NCBI GenBank assembly: GCA_022393335.1
Contig: JAJEKB010021269.1
Span: forward strand, 315,358-379,357
Reading direction: 5' to 3'
DNA from: Macrotrachela quadricornifera
Taxonomy: Eukaryota; Rotifera; Eurotatoria; Philodinida; Philodinidae
Length of the DNA: 64,000 nt
Shown: piece after piece, positions 49,177-61,224 of the stretch
How positions within the stretch are numbered: position 1 is the stretch's first letter
Layout: the number at the start of each line of letters is the position of its first letter
Notes under the pieces: model-generated
Seen by the model: the letters and a program-made list of their open reading frames with translations, nothing else
Told to the model about the DNA's origin: nothing
Database searches by the model: none
Position numbers and translations under genes: made by a program

Positions 49177-49654
49177 TTAAGATTTGAATTCTGTTTCTGC
49201 AGGAAAGCAATAGTGTACATCACTGAATTTATCACGTGCGAATACAAATAAAAGTTTTAACGGTTCTGTACCCGTATTGTGACAAAAATGTTCAGCATTA
49301 GCAGGTATCCATACTGATATACCTGGTTTAACATCTGTTTCAACACCATCGATATGAACTTTTCCTGTTCCATTTAGAAAATAATATCTGGACGAATAAG
49401 AAAAAAGTCAATCAATTTTATAATGATGCTAAATAAATAACATACACTTCTTCGGCATCATGTGTATGACCACGTTTTGGAGGAGAAGCTCCTACTGGTA
49501 CTTCTGCAATACCCATAGTGATTCCTGTTGTTGACGTTATATCACCATTGATAAGTTCCCACCATTTCACATGACCACGTTGTGGATGATTCCATTCTTG
49601 AGTCTCGCAATCTTCAACACACCGAAAAATGGGTTTTGAATTATGTTCAACCAT
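49177..49654 (-). CDS. Small single-domain cupin
   Basis: Two exons on the minus strand, 49654-49446 and 49387-49177, with a 58-base intron (GTATGT donor, GTCCAG acceptor, phase 2), give about 139 residues. Cupin motif 1 is GHTHDAEEVYYFLNGTG: the two His and the Glu are the usual metal ligands. Motif 2 is GISVWIPANAEHFCHNTG, supplying the third His and the Asn. It is the length of bacterial single-domain cupins. Such proteins bind a metal and act as dioxygenases, isomerases or lyases on small molecules; the substrate cannot be told. There is no signal peptide, so it is cytosolic. The frame is intact. Confidence 0.85.
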
Positions 49655-52333
49655 GATTGATAATCAACTGTTAATAAAAAATATTCTAACGTATATTTAA
49701 TATTTTATCTAAAAGAAAATTAACTTTGAGATTTTGAAAATTTTTGTTTTGATTTTCTTCACTCTAACTTAATGTGAAAAAAAAGAGAAATGATAAGCGA
49801 TAAACAGAAGATAATATACAAAAAGCAAAAATGCAGTAAGGGAAGCAACATAAACATATAAGAAATATTAAATGTTGTTTTTGCTCCACTTTATCGAAAC
49901 AATGTTCGTTTTGGTCAATTACTAAACTTAGCAAACTAATATTACATTGTGTTACACTCCTTTTTCCTTTATTATACATGACAGAACAAAAGAAAAAGTA
50001 ACACACTTGAAATTGCATCGAGCACAAAGATAATAAAAAATTTAAAATATTTATCTCTAGATGTTTCAACACTTTTGGCTACTTAAACATACAAAAGAAA
50101 ATTGTGATAGTGAAGAATAGAACTGTGAGATTGAAATATTCTTACAATTAATAAAATTGAATAGAATATTCGACAAACAGATCACAAAGAATTTTGCTAA
50201 GAAGTTTGTATTAACTATTTATAGAAGTTAATTCGATAAATTTTATGATTACAATTCACTTTTCTAAGCGTCTGACTAAATGAACTAGTATTTTCTTCTC
50301 GATTGTTATGATACATAGCAGCCTGATGTTTACTATCTTTATTTCATCTGAACTTTCAGCAAGTTCTAGCCATAATGATCTAAAGTATCGCTCTTACTAC
50401 TTTTGGATTGCCCTCAATAGCACACTTTCTTTATTCGATAATACATATTTATATTTAACATTTTTCTCAACATTGTATTGATTATTACTTCCTCTTTTGA
50501 TAAAATCAAATACCTACCACAAACCCAAGCAAATCCTGAAAAGCAAACGATGGGTTTGACCGGTGACCAAAACTAGAATATATATTTTTCTTGTTCTGTT
50601 TGAATTTTGACTCCTCGGACACATTTGCATCGCCTGAAAATTGTCGAAATATCGATTACTCGACATGATTTTGATCAATTGAAGTAATCGAAATATTGAG
50701 CGCTGAGTGAGACACATCTACCGAAAAATATAATTTAGATTGTTCACTCTAACTTTGATAGCTAGAAACTTTTAAGAAATTCAGTTTTCAAATGATGTTT
50801 TTTTTTTCGCTTCTTGCATAATTCCTTGGAGAATTTTTGTGTTCTATAGGTACTCTACATAGTTTCATGATTTAAACAATATTATTTCTAATTTACAATT
50901 AGAACAACGATATAAATCTGTTGAGAGTCTTGATTAAAAATCATAATCAACTTAGATTCATAATACCTAAATATATTGAGCTCTTGAATAACTCTAATTT
51001 TTAATTATTCATTGGTAAAGAGCTGGTTCATGACATTACATAATCTAATGAATTATAATATAATTTATTCTTTAGTATAAATTTTGTATATACTACAATG
51101 AAACTTATAACAGATAAAATTATTTTTATTTATCATCAACAATAGCAACATACACATGTATATACACCAATCATTGATTTTGAGAAAAAAAACCAATTAA
51201 AATTATATTTAAAATAAATAGAAAAAAAACCTAAAGTTAAATATATTTCAAGATGACACTTAGATTTATCTAAATTTAAGTCATCATATTAAGTTCATCT
51301 GACCCATGTAAGCTTCGTAATTGTAAGTACATATGTTCGACCTTTCATTTCTGCAAAAATATCCGACAGATATCGAGTGATCGAAATCTTGACGACTTGA
51401 ATCTCTGCTAATTTGACTCAGCGAAACCTCCCGGAATTCATCACAGATAGGTGTAGCGAGGTCATATGTCAATATGAAAGTAGAAATGAACAAACTTGTT
51501 GTATCATTATCGATAAAATGTCAATAAAGATGTAGTATGAATTATGAGTTCTTTGTTTCTCTTCCCAGGGTTCGAAATTGGACCAATTTTTAATGACCGA
51601 TTCGGCCTGACACTGTTGTAAGGATATCTTGCTTTTAAAAAAAACTTTCACTATGAAAAGTAACGACTATTTTTGTAGTTTATTTAAGCACTGTAAAAAA
51701 AATTTATCTTCATGATGATCATAGGTTGAATAAAATCAGACAGAAGTTAACATTCGCATAAACAGCATAAAACATAATTCAAAATATCTATTGAACTGAA
51801 AAAGTGAGATATCTTCTCCCAGTTCAGTTTCATGAAGGTTGTAATTTGTTAATCAGAACCTTCTGAAGTGAAATATTTACCGATCAATTAATATCATTTG
51901 AAAGATGCATGATCTGTATAAGATGTTTCACGATACATCAGGATAAAATTGATCAAAAAAGAGAAAGTCAATAAAATTATTTTTAAAGCTAAAGAACAGA
52001 TTTTACTCGTACCAAGATAGTAAAGTTTTAATCATTTTTTATCCATAAATTAATGAACTCTTATCGAAATTATGGACAGTTTTACATGTATAATTTGAAT
52101 TGATATTGTCTTTCAAAGCAGGATATATCTGTCAAAATTTAATATAATATTGTATGCGGTTTTTATTCACCTGAAAAGTTGGATAAAAATATTGGAAGTC
52201 AAAATTTCAGAATAAAATTTAAAAAAAACATAAACTACAATCATCGCTTTTAAAATCAATTTTTTTATTTTTTCTTACGAGAGAAATCTTTAAAAAACGA
52301 ATGAAGTTCAAACCAGGCGGCTCCTTTCGAGCC
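49655..52333. other. Intergenic
   Basis: AT-rich. Open frames at 49764-50072, 50514-50717 and 51284-51651 (all minus) have no recognisable domain. No repeat boundary found. Confidence 0.35.
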
Positions 52334-53951
52334 CTATTTCTTCCTACAATTTGTCTTTCGGTTTCTTTTTGGTATCAGTAATACATTCCCGATTACTTGC
52401 AATGTTCTTTTTTTTAGTCGATAATATTGAGGTGACTCTTGCCAATCATAATTTTTAAACAAGTTTTTTAATTCATGATTATTAGTAATCAGACGAATAT
52501 GCCGAATATTTTTCATAATTTCGATAAAATTAATTAATATATCAGGAAAAACTGACATATAATAGGAACATTTACTTTCAGAAATTAAAGAAACTTGATT
52601 CGTATCGATAATAAGATATTCAATTGTGGTATTTTCCTTACATTCTATTTTTTCAGATTGGCCATAAAATACTGCCGGAGAACGAATTTTGAGTTGTTTG
52701 ATTGGACTTTGAAGTCGACAAATAATATTTCCTAACAGATAGAAACTAATTTCATCGTCATACACAAGGAAAAGACGTTTCAATTTTGGAAAATATTTTT
52801 CAAATTCATTAATTAGTTCTATACGTCGAAGATTAAGAAGGGTAAGAGAAGTAACATCAGTAAAAATGGCTAAAGATGATAAATCCATTTCTGGCCATTG
52901 TTTAATTGCTTTGAGACGTAATGAAACAATTTGTTTAGGATTAATCATCTGATGAATTATTTTGATAAATGTATCACTAGGTTCAGATAGATGTAATTTA
53001 GATTTATATCTAAGTAATAATGGGAGAATCTCGAAAGAAAATGCTGTAATTGCATCGTTAAATGATAGATATTCAGCAATTTCAAGAATAATATTCCAAC
53101 AGATACCAGTTTTAGTGATGAATTTAGACGACTAAAATGAAATTAATAATATAATAGATGTTAATTTCTATAAACTATGTTTTTAGAAGATAAATTACAA
53201 ACTAAACAATAATTACTTACTAAAGTTTGTATATTTTTATTACATTTTTCTTTGAAATTAGTCAGTTCCTTTAATAATGAATCACAACGAATTTTTTCTG
53301 ATGTTTGTACCAATGTATCAGCCTCTAGTAATGAATAAAATTCATAATCTGAAGTTACTAAATAATTTTGTTCTTCTAGAACTCGTGGCATGATACCAAT
53401 AAGCATGGGACATTGTTTAATAAAATATATATTGATAAGTGGAAAACCAAATATCTGTTTCCAAGTTTCCATGAACCTGAATAGAAAATAAAATTTTTCT
53501 ATATGATTAAATATATATGTTGTTTCAAAATAATTTAATAATTAATAGATCATTAAATTTCTTTACCTGTTTCGATCTAACTCACATGTGATATCACATG
53601 GCCAAACAACATAATTTTTAGATAGATATTCAATAATTTCATTTGAACAGAATACATTGCTCAATAAATTCTTATCATGATGAATACAAACGAGTAATGG
53701 ACGATACTAAAATAAAATCGATTTATGTGTTTATATTAGAATAGATTTGAACAAATTTATTTAATTACGACAGAATTGAATGCTTTTTGACAAGCTTCTT
53801 GAAGAGAACCCATAAAAAATATTGGACAAACATTGTAATATTGTTTTAAACATTCGTCAAACGATTTTATATGTTTAACTTCATTTGAATACTCTTTGAT
53901 ACCTTTGAAATAACCAAAGAATTCATACATCTCTTCTTCATATAAAAACAA
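52334..53951 (-). CDS. Fusion of a FAF1-like UAS domain with an F-box/LRR-like region
   Basis: Four exons on the minus strand: about 53951-53769, 53706-53567, 53476-53221 and 53131-52334, each bounded by good GT/AG sites and joining in frame to about 458 residues. Exons 1-3 match the UAS domain of FAF1: FDECLKQYYNVCPIFFMGSL, QEACQKAF, RPLLVCIHHDKNLLSNVFCS, EIIEYLSKNYVVWPCDIT, then FPLINIYFI and MLIGIMPRV. FAF1-type UAS domains bind long-chain unsaturated fatty acids and multimerise. Exon 4 instead of a UBX domain encodes an F-box-like segment (CWNIILEIAEYLSFNDAITAFS) and leucine-rich units (TSLTLLNLRRIELI, FPKLKRLFLV). The UBA/UBL part of FAF1 is absent. The true start is uncertain: no ATG opens exon 1, only a possible acceptor just upstream or an internal Met. 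Alternatively these are two abutting genes. Confidence 0.65.
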
Positions 53952-56883
53952 AAAAACATCTTACAAAGACTTGAATCAGTCAATTTATTATGATCAATTT
54001 TTATTATATTGTTATCCTATATACGAATATAAATAAATCCAATTGCATGCAATATTTATTGTCTGTTTTAAGTAAATAAAATTATTCGGTTATTATATAA
54101 TAGAGTTCTTGTAAATTTATTTGTATGAAAATAATATGAATATCTTCCCAGGTCGAAGATTCCGGTCTCCGGATACGCCCGAAAATCGGCTGGAAATGGT
54201 GCATTCTAAAAGTTTCTGCTAACCGGCAAATAATCAGAGTGACAGCGTATCCTTCCAGAAAAAAGCAAGGAACTCACAGGAATTGTCTGGCATACAAACA
54301 GAATCCTTCTGGAAGCACACCAGAATTACCTCATGAATAGCCGGAAAACAAAAGGAAAAGATACCGTATCCCATATCAACATTTAAAACACTTTTTCATA
54401 ACAATGAATTCCTCACACTGAAAAAGACCACTTTGACAATGTCTCAATACATTATAATAAAGAAATCTCAAAAAATAATTTGAAATCAACTTAGTTACTC
54501 AAAATTGTGCTTTTAATGGTCAAATGTGTCATTGAGATTCCATAATGTCTCATTCAAACTTTTCAATGATCTACCCTCGTGAGTAGTAATCATACTCTCC
54601 TTAAGAAGTAAAAGTCTCTTTGAGACACCATACGATCGTATGGAGACTTTCCAGCTGGCTACTCTACTAAGTTGGTCTAATGTCTCAAAACAAGATAAAT
54701 CATGCTATATTGAAGATGAGGGTAAAGTTGAGCGTGCAGCTTAAGAGATGGGACTTCGCCTGAAATATATATCATATCGAAAAAGGTATGAAACTGTGCA
54801 TGCTAAGTATATGGAACTGTCCCCCTTATATAGGATGACACGGCAGGGAAATTGAGCGGAAAATTCTGGCGACTTTCGCTCCGAAATACTGCTTCTCTGA
54901 TCCGCTGAATTCCGGTCGGATCTGGCCCATAAGCTTCGATCTGGGTGGTATTAACAACAGTTTTAGCAAATAGAAAGATTGAAATCCTTTTGTACATTTG
55001 ACTCTCAATTCGACATATTTAGAATCTATATATATATATATATATGTTTAAAAAACCTACCATTGTAATTGTTTAATTCTATGCTTTGAGAATGTTTGTG
55101 TTCAATTGAAGGATATACTTGTCAGGTTACAGATTCAAATATAGAACTTCGATCAAAAGTATTCTAGAAGGAAAAAGACATATTTTTATAATCAATGCGA
55201 ATAAAACGGAGATGTCAGTTGAGTTCTCTTCATTTATTCAAACCATAAATACTAAAAAAATTTCTTTTGTATTTTACCCATCAATAAAATGATTCATAAT
55301 TTTGTCTGGATGGGTACTGGTTTATTGCCTCCTCCGCATAAGTTTTTTTTGCTAGTGTCATCTTACTCATTAATGTGAGGAAATAACAAGTCAGTAGCAT
55401 GAAAATAATAAAATACAATAAGAACGAAATAAATACACCTTGGAATTTTCCAGTTTCTCTTGTATTGCACAATCCTTTCTCAATGTCAAATGTTTTCTCT
55501 ATTAATGCTCTCTACTGAAAGGATGAGTGTATGCTTAGTGAATAATATACGTTTGTCGCAGAACGATAAGAAAACAAAGGTATATACGTATATACGTTGT
55601 ATGTTTTTTATTTTTTTTCTTTGTTCTCTTTCTCACAGAGAAGAGTCTAGGAAGAATAAATTATTTGCTTGTTTGCTTGGTTGCATGTGCACACTTCAGT
55701 CATTGATCCAAGAATAAGGTGAAAATAAATAGAATTATTTTTCATTAAACTTGATAAAAGGGTAATCGAAGGTTAGGAGTTTAAATCTGACATTAATTTT
55801 AACTAATTATTAATCCTTTCTATAAAACTTTACCAAAAGGTAATCAGGAGTGGTGGATTCGAATATCATAGCAGTTTTAATTAATCAAAATAAACAGTTT
55901 ACTGATAGTTTCAAAACACGATTTCTACGGAATGAATTCTTGGACGAGCGTTACTTGTTTAATATTGTAGGCTTTGATGAACTTAAGTTCGGTATTTATT
56001 GTGGAAACAATAAGAGAACCCTCACCCTCAAGAAGATAGAAGAGAACTGAAGAGGACTACACACACATATATAGGATCATGGTACAGAATAATCCCAAAC
56101 ATATACAAGAGAAAAGGAAAGATCCATATGTATGTACTATAGGAGAAGAACGAATGGATATGTCCATATCATGACGCACGATGGAAACGGTAAAATCCAA
56201 TATAGAACGTGTGATAGCATACTAGAAAAACCCAATGCATCATGTTGGGAAAACCAATATGTGATGCATGGACATTTTCAACACTTATGAATGTTCTAAA
56301 ACCCTCTACATCAACAAATATGTGCATGTCTCTTAGTATTCTACTGTTATTTCCATCAATTATTATTAGTCTTCGTTTCAATTTTAAAAAAAATGTATCA
56401 TACGATCCTCTAAAAGAATCTACACTTTGTATCTCATTCAAACATTTTTTTCTCATTGCAATAAAATATAAGGTAAAGAGCTTCAAAAAAAGTCATTTTT
56501 TGTAAGTAAGACAATGGCAATGATCCAATCAAGATCTCACGATTTCAATGGCTTGTTGAAATTAAATATTATGAAAGATGTGACAATAGAATATATCACA
56601 CTAATTCTATCCAGCTTTAAACAACTCTTGACATCTATTGTTTTACTCGAGCTAGTAAAATGATTTGAAAAGTGAAAGATAATATTGAATCAAAAGAAGG
56701 TAGTATTCGTTCGAAATTTGGGTAAGGAATACTCACTTACGAATACAAATACAAACGAAATAAAATCTCAAATTGAATCTAATAATTTTCGGGAAAGAAA
56801 ACACGAGAGAGATTTTATATTTAATGCTCGGTATCGATGGCATATACAATTGATAAAGTTAAAGTATTAAATTATATGATCCC
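53952..56883. other. Intergenic with a GC-richer patch
   Basis: The first bases should contain the missing 5' end of the UAS gene. The stretch 54150-54370 and again 54800-54960 is richer in G/C than its surroundings. A 64-codon minus frame at 54803-54997 reads protein-like (TTQIEAYGPDPTGIQRI) but matches nothing I know. A perfect 16-base palindrome (CCATACGATCGTATGG) is at 54628-54643, and a TA run at 55026-55045. Confidence 0.35.
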
Positions 56884-57087
56884 TCAGGATCCATATTAAC
56901 CAATGGATAAGTATTCGTTACAGGTGGAACCAGCAGCATTACTATAAATAATGTTGAATTGTATGATTCATCAACAGGAATGTGAGTACTTACTGCTAGT
57001 ATGACATATTCTCAAAATGTAGTCTAGTGACTGGTGGATCTAATGGAACCATTTATTTAAGTGCTGCTGAACTCTCTCAATCATAAT
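56884..57087 (+). pseudogene. Kelch-repeat fragment
   Basis: Broken Kelch units are readable: GSILTNG, stop, VFVTGG, then NNVELYDSSTGM, stop, VLTASMTYSQN and, after a frame change, TGGSNGTIYLSAAEL. These are the LTNGKVLVTGG and AELYDPSTGTW motifs of the bdelloid-type Kelch proteins. At least two stops and a frame shift exclude function. No flanking exons were found. Confidence 0.55.
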
Positions 57088-57244
57088 AAACCAATAGATC
57101 ATGAAAAGATCTTTTTGGTTTTTCTTGAAGAATAATTTCACTACAAAAAAAAATATATTCATCTGGTTTCTTTTTCTTGTCGGTATTTTCCTAACAAAAA
57201 TAAATATTTCATACAACAATTAATATCCTATTACATAAAACTGG

Positions 57245-57900
57245 TAAAGAACTTTGAAAATCATGTGCTATACTTTGATATAACTCTGCATTATCACATC
57301 GAACTGCATCTGTACTTATAATATGAATACCATACAGTTTAACTTGTCGATAGTTTTCGATCAGTTATTTATCATTATATCTGAGTAAAGTACGAGTTAT
57401 TTGACCATTGTTTACTGATTGAATTATGAGTTGCTCGTCTATCAATGGATTTAAAATACCGATAAAAGATGCATACGATAGCTCAGGATTTGTTTGAAGA
57501 ATGAAAAAGAAGTTTGAAAATCTTTGACATGTAGAAATTAATTCAATGAAATTATCTTCATCATTACTGAAAACTTCCACGAATTTTCCTCGAGAGAGAT
57601 ACACTGGTGGCTAACCATAATTATCATATGCATAGTTACCATGTAATTGATTGTATCTTTGTTTTTTCAATGCTAATTTGATTTACGTTTGATTTCCTTG
57701 TATTTGTTTTGGTAGTATAAATGAATCAATGGAAAATATTTGTAAGATTTGTTCGATGATTGATTCAACACCAGATAATCCTGTTAATAGATCTTCATAG
57801 AACATTTGTTTTACTTCCATGAATAGATAAATAGTATAATGCTCTGGATGTTGTTGAGACCATCGAATAATTGTAAATGATAAATGACATCATTATTTGG
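57245..57900 (-). pseudogene. Decayed protein-coding gene, unidentified
   Basis: One minus-strand frame is protein-like from about 57885 to 57245 but contains three in-frame stops (in the QT-stop-IK, YG-stop-PP and NDK-stop-LIE contexts). Segments such as RWSQQHPEHYTIYLFMEVKQ, LTGLSGVESIIEQIL, CQRFSNFFFILQTNPEL and YGIHIISTDAVRCDNAELYQ have balanced composition and consistent frame. It therefore looks like a recent pseudogene of a real protein. I do not recognise the family. Stop-containing codons could alternatively mark very short introns, but no good splice sites surround them. Confidence 0.45.
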
Positions 57901-58866
57901 CATTAAATGAATATCCAACTCAATTTATCGAATACCACTTCTCAGTTGAACTTCAAGATTTGCATGTTCATAACGAAAGAAAATATTTTCTTAATGATAA
58001 CTCTTCATAACAGAAAATATACTACTATTCACAACATATTGACATTGATCATTGTGATAAATAAGTTTGATCGAAACAAAGTAGAATAGGAAGAATAATA
58101 GAATAAATATGATTATTGATCGAAGAAATATGTCGATAATGTTACACATGATCTTTACCTCCCTCAGATTTATTTATCTTAATCGAAGAATTGTCGTGAT
58201 TGAAAATCTATAGTATTATCTTAAAGATATCTAAGAGTCTTACAAAACAATCGTGGATATTTTAATTAAAACTCATCATCTAATTTCACTAAGAAACAAA
58301 AATAGTTCAAAATACTGGAAGAAAAAAGTCGCAATATATCAATATGTATATTTCCCTATATCAAATATTATACTGCACCGATTCTCGACTACATAGAATC
58401 GTGTGCGTATCATCAATCAAAAGTCAAGAAATGAATCGTTGAAAACTACAGATTCTTCCGCTAGAGGTTTATGATGTAGAAAAAAGTGCGGAAGTAAATA
58501 CATCTAAAGTCTATAATAAATATTTTTCAATCTATATATAAATAAAAGATTTATAAATGAATAGTTTATAGTCATAACCTTCGAAAAGTTTTCTGTACCG
58601 ATAAGAAACAGAAAGTTATGGTTTACTATTCTCTATTCTTTTTTCTTCATAGTAATAAATCCATTGGAAGATAATGACAAAAAAAATGTCTGAAGTCATC
58701 ACGACATTTTTCTCTTTGTTTGAGTTCACAACGTATTTCAATGACATTACGATTAAGATTATTTGCATAACGAAATACTCTTCTATTGTAACTGCAAATT
58801 TTAAAAATAGAGATCTTTTTTCAGATATCAATGAAGTTAGAACTACTACTCTTACAGTAATATTCA

Positions 58867-58972
58867 CACAAGGGGAGAAAAGTGAGACTTCTGTACTTCG
58901 AAGTATCACGGAAGTATCATAGAAGTACGAGAGTATGATGTATTCTCTAAGACTCACTTTTCTCTCCTTTGA
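58867..58972. repeat. Small inverted repeat
   Basis: GGGGAGAAAAGTGAGACTT near 58871-58890 pairs with AAGACTCACTTTTCTCTCC near 58949-58968. The loop contains further short AGAAGTAC-type repeats. It could be a small MITE. Confidence 0.45.
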
Positions 58973-59322
58973 GATTTAAATCATTTTTTAATTATAAAAT
59001 GATTGATCTAAATCAGAAATGTTGATAGTTTTTTTGTATAGGAGGTAAAGCCTAAATATGTTATGGAGACATAATCATGGCACATCTATGTATATTCGCT
59101 ATGTCCTTACATTCCATTAGCTGTACGATCTCGAATAGATTTCATCAGGGACACCACGACGCGGGTCACTCTCCCTGCGTTTTGAAATATGACTAGTATT
59201 TTCTCCGATTTTGGGCTTTTTTTCATTTCTTCCTGGTATGAATGACTTTATGGGAGATGAAATATTTCTGCATGAACGAGAGCAATAGTGGGATGGGTTT
59301 TGGTCGGGTAAGAGATGTTTAC

Positions 59323-59387
59323 GGGGGAGGGGGGGGGGGGGGAAACCGTTTTAAAAAGGGGGCAAGCCCCCCCCGGCCCCCCCCCCC
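59323..59387. repeat. Poly-G and poly-C runs
   Basis: About 20 bases almost all G are followed, after 24 bases, by about 21 bases almost all C. They could pair as a hairpin or form a G-quadruplex, or they may be sequencing/assembly noise. Confidence 0.7.
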
Positions 59388-60040
59388 AGTGGCTACGCAA
59401 CTAGAGAGCAATTTCCCAATCGACAGATCCAATTGTCCACTGTTGAACTCATAGTGATGATGTGTTAGTTATATGCATATGTATCTTGTTTCTATTCTTT
59501 TCATTTTTTGTGCAAGATATTTTTGTAATGCTCCTTTGGACTTTTTCATTATCAGTATTTCAAGGCTATTCATATATATTTATATATAGTTGTAGTTTTA
59601 ATTGTTTTTTTTTGTGTCAGAACTATATTCATTACGGCATTTTTCATCTTTTATTCAGTCTACTAATACATGTATTTATGCACAAGCAAATAGAAGTGTA
59701 ACATTCAACATATAGATTATTATTTTGTTATAGCCAAGTTACTGATATGCCTTTACATATCTGCACGTCATTCTTCTTGCTCGGTTTTGTGCGCATTCTT
59801 TCCTTCTTTCTCTCGACTCGATGTCTGTCAATTTCATTAACAGTCTATGATTCTTTTTCTTATCATAGTTATTATTATTTTAGATTCATTCGTACTAGTG
59901 ATCACATAGAGAAGTGTTTTATATTAAAATATATGCGATTGTGTCTTCAAAAGTAAATTTTTAAGATAAGTTTGTTAAAAACAATTTGCTTACAAAGTAT
60001 TTGTAACATATCCTATTCGACTCTTCTTGATAAAATACGA

Positions 60041-60757
60041 ATGGAATTTCCTGATCTTGGTCAATATTGTTCTATTAAAACATGCAATCGATTAGATTTT
60101 CTACCAATGAAATGTAATTCGTGTGCAGCTGTTCTATGTAAAGATCATATTAAATACAATGAACATCAATGTCCATCATTTTATCGTAAAAATATTCAGG
60201 TACCAATATGTAATCAAGTTGTACCATTACAAAATCGTGATCAATCACCTGATTATGTTGTATCAACTCATATTGCTCGTGAGTGTAAATCTAACCTAGC
60301 ATTAAAAAAACGTCAAAGAATCTATTCATATAAATGTTCATTTACTTCATGTAAACAATATGAAGCAGTTGAAATTAAATGTTATAAATGTTTAAAAACA
60401 TTTTGTGTAAAACATCGACATCCTGACGATCATAAATGTCAAGAATTTGAAAATCCTGGTCGAGTTACGAATTTAACTAGTGCTGAAGCAATAGAATGCA
60501 TGAAAAAGACGAATGTTATTGTTACGAATAATAATGAATCAAATAATGCATCAGTGAATGATAATGAATTACTTACATTAACAATTAAATTATCTTTGAA
60601 TCAAAGGATACAAGAACAAAATGATTTTCTGTTAGCAAAAGCTTTACAAGAAAGTGAACAAGAAGAAGTCCTACGACCTTACGTTACTCCAATGGTCGCA
60701 CAATCTAATCATGTCGAACAAGTGAAGGCGAAAAAACATTGCTGTTCCATTCAATAA
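60041..60757 (+). CDS. ZFAND2-type protein: two AN1 zinc fingers, UIM and CaaX box
   Basis: Single exon, 238 residues from the ATG of MEFPDLG; an upstream extension of the frame lacks homology. AN1 finger 1: Cys10, 15, 25, 28, 33, His36, His42, Cys44. AN1 finger 2: Cys99, 104, 114, 117, 122, His125, His131, Cys133. A ubiquitin-interacting motif follows (FLLAKALQESEQEE, about 196-209). The C-terminus KKHCCSIQ ends in a CaaX-like box (CSIQ) suited to farnesylation. This is the layout of ZFAND2B/AIRAPL, which sits on the endoplasmic reticulum by prenylation and helps p97 and the proteasome handle ubiquitinated or stalled translocation substrates. It probably does the same here. The protein looks complete. 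Confidence 0.88.
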   Translation: MEFPDLGQYCSIKTCNRLDFLPMKCNSCAAVLCKDHIKYNEHQCPSFYRKNIQVPICNQVVPLQNRDQSPDYVVSTHIARECKSNLALKKRQRIYSYKCSFTSCKQYEAVEIKCYKCLKTFCVKHRHPDDHKCQEFENPGRVTNLTSAEAIECMKKTNVIVTNNNESNNASVNDNELLTLTIKLSLNQRIQEQNDFLLAKALQESEQEEVLRPYVTPMVAQSNHVEQVKAKKHCCSIQ

Positions 60758-61224
60758 TCATGAGTTTATTTATCATATTATTTTTTTTATTAGTCATCGT
60801 TATACTTATATATTTTTATTTGCATGTTAAAAATAAAAATTAGATAAACTAATAAAAAGCTGGGGTGGCTTAGTGATTCTTCTTTGAAAAAAAGGAGTTT
60901 TTTAGAACCTTTTTTTGAATACTGCCGTTCGGCATATTAAGAGTTCTATCTGATACTCGATAGCAGAACCCTGAAAATGGTTTTGTCCTGTGTGAAAAGT
61001 GTTGCATTACTAAAAAGATTTTCCTTCTTACATCTATACGCTTATAACTAAAACCTTAATTCCATAACTTTACAAACTATTTCTTACAACTATTCATTAT
61101 AGCTACAGTGTTAACCTAGTACCCGCATGTGTATACCTCGAAGGAGAAATGACGGAGACATCAGTCATGCAGTTTTTTGAAATCTTTCCAATTTTTTAAG
61201 TCTTTAATGTTGAAGCCTTTTGAA

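Larger units (their letters stand above)
57904..60040. other. Intergenic with hairpin and homopolymer runs
   Basis: An inverted repeat (about 58867-58972) has arms reading GGAGAAAAGTGAG and complement. Overlapping open frames at 58616-58957 on both strands show no domain. A G run (59323-59342) and a C run (59367-59387) flank 24 bases. Small open frames at 59462-59956 are hydrophobic but without recognisable features. Confidence 0.4.

Noticed and set aside
55778..55870. TTCGAAT motifs resembling tRNA T-arms
   Set aside because: No cloverleaf can be built around them.
59462..59956. Hydrophobic small frames upstream of the zinc-finger gene
   Set aside because: T-rich DNA translates to Phe/Leu/Ser by chance. 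There is no start context, homology or splice support.
60860..60975. tRNA-like A box (GTGGCTTAGTGATTC)
   Set aside because: No matching B box GGTTCRANNCC, acceptor stem or anticodon arm could be drawn. A tRNA-derived SINE remnant is possible but unsupported.
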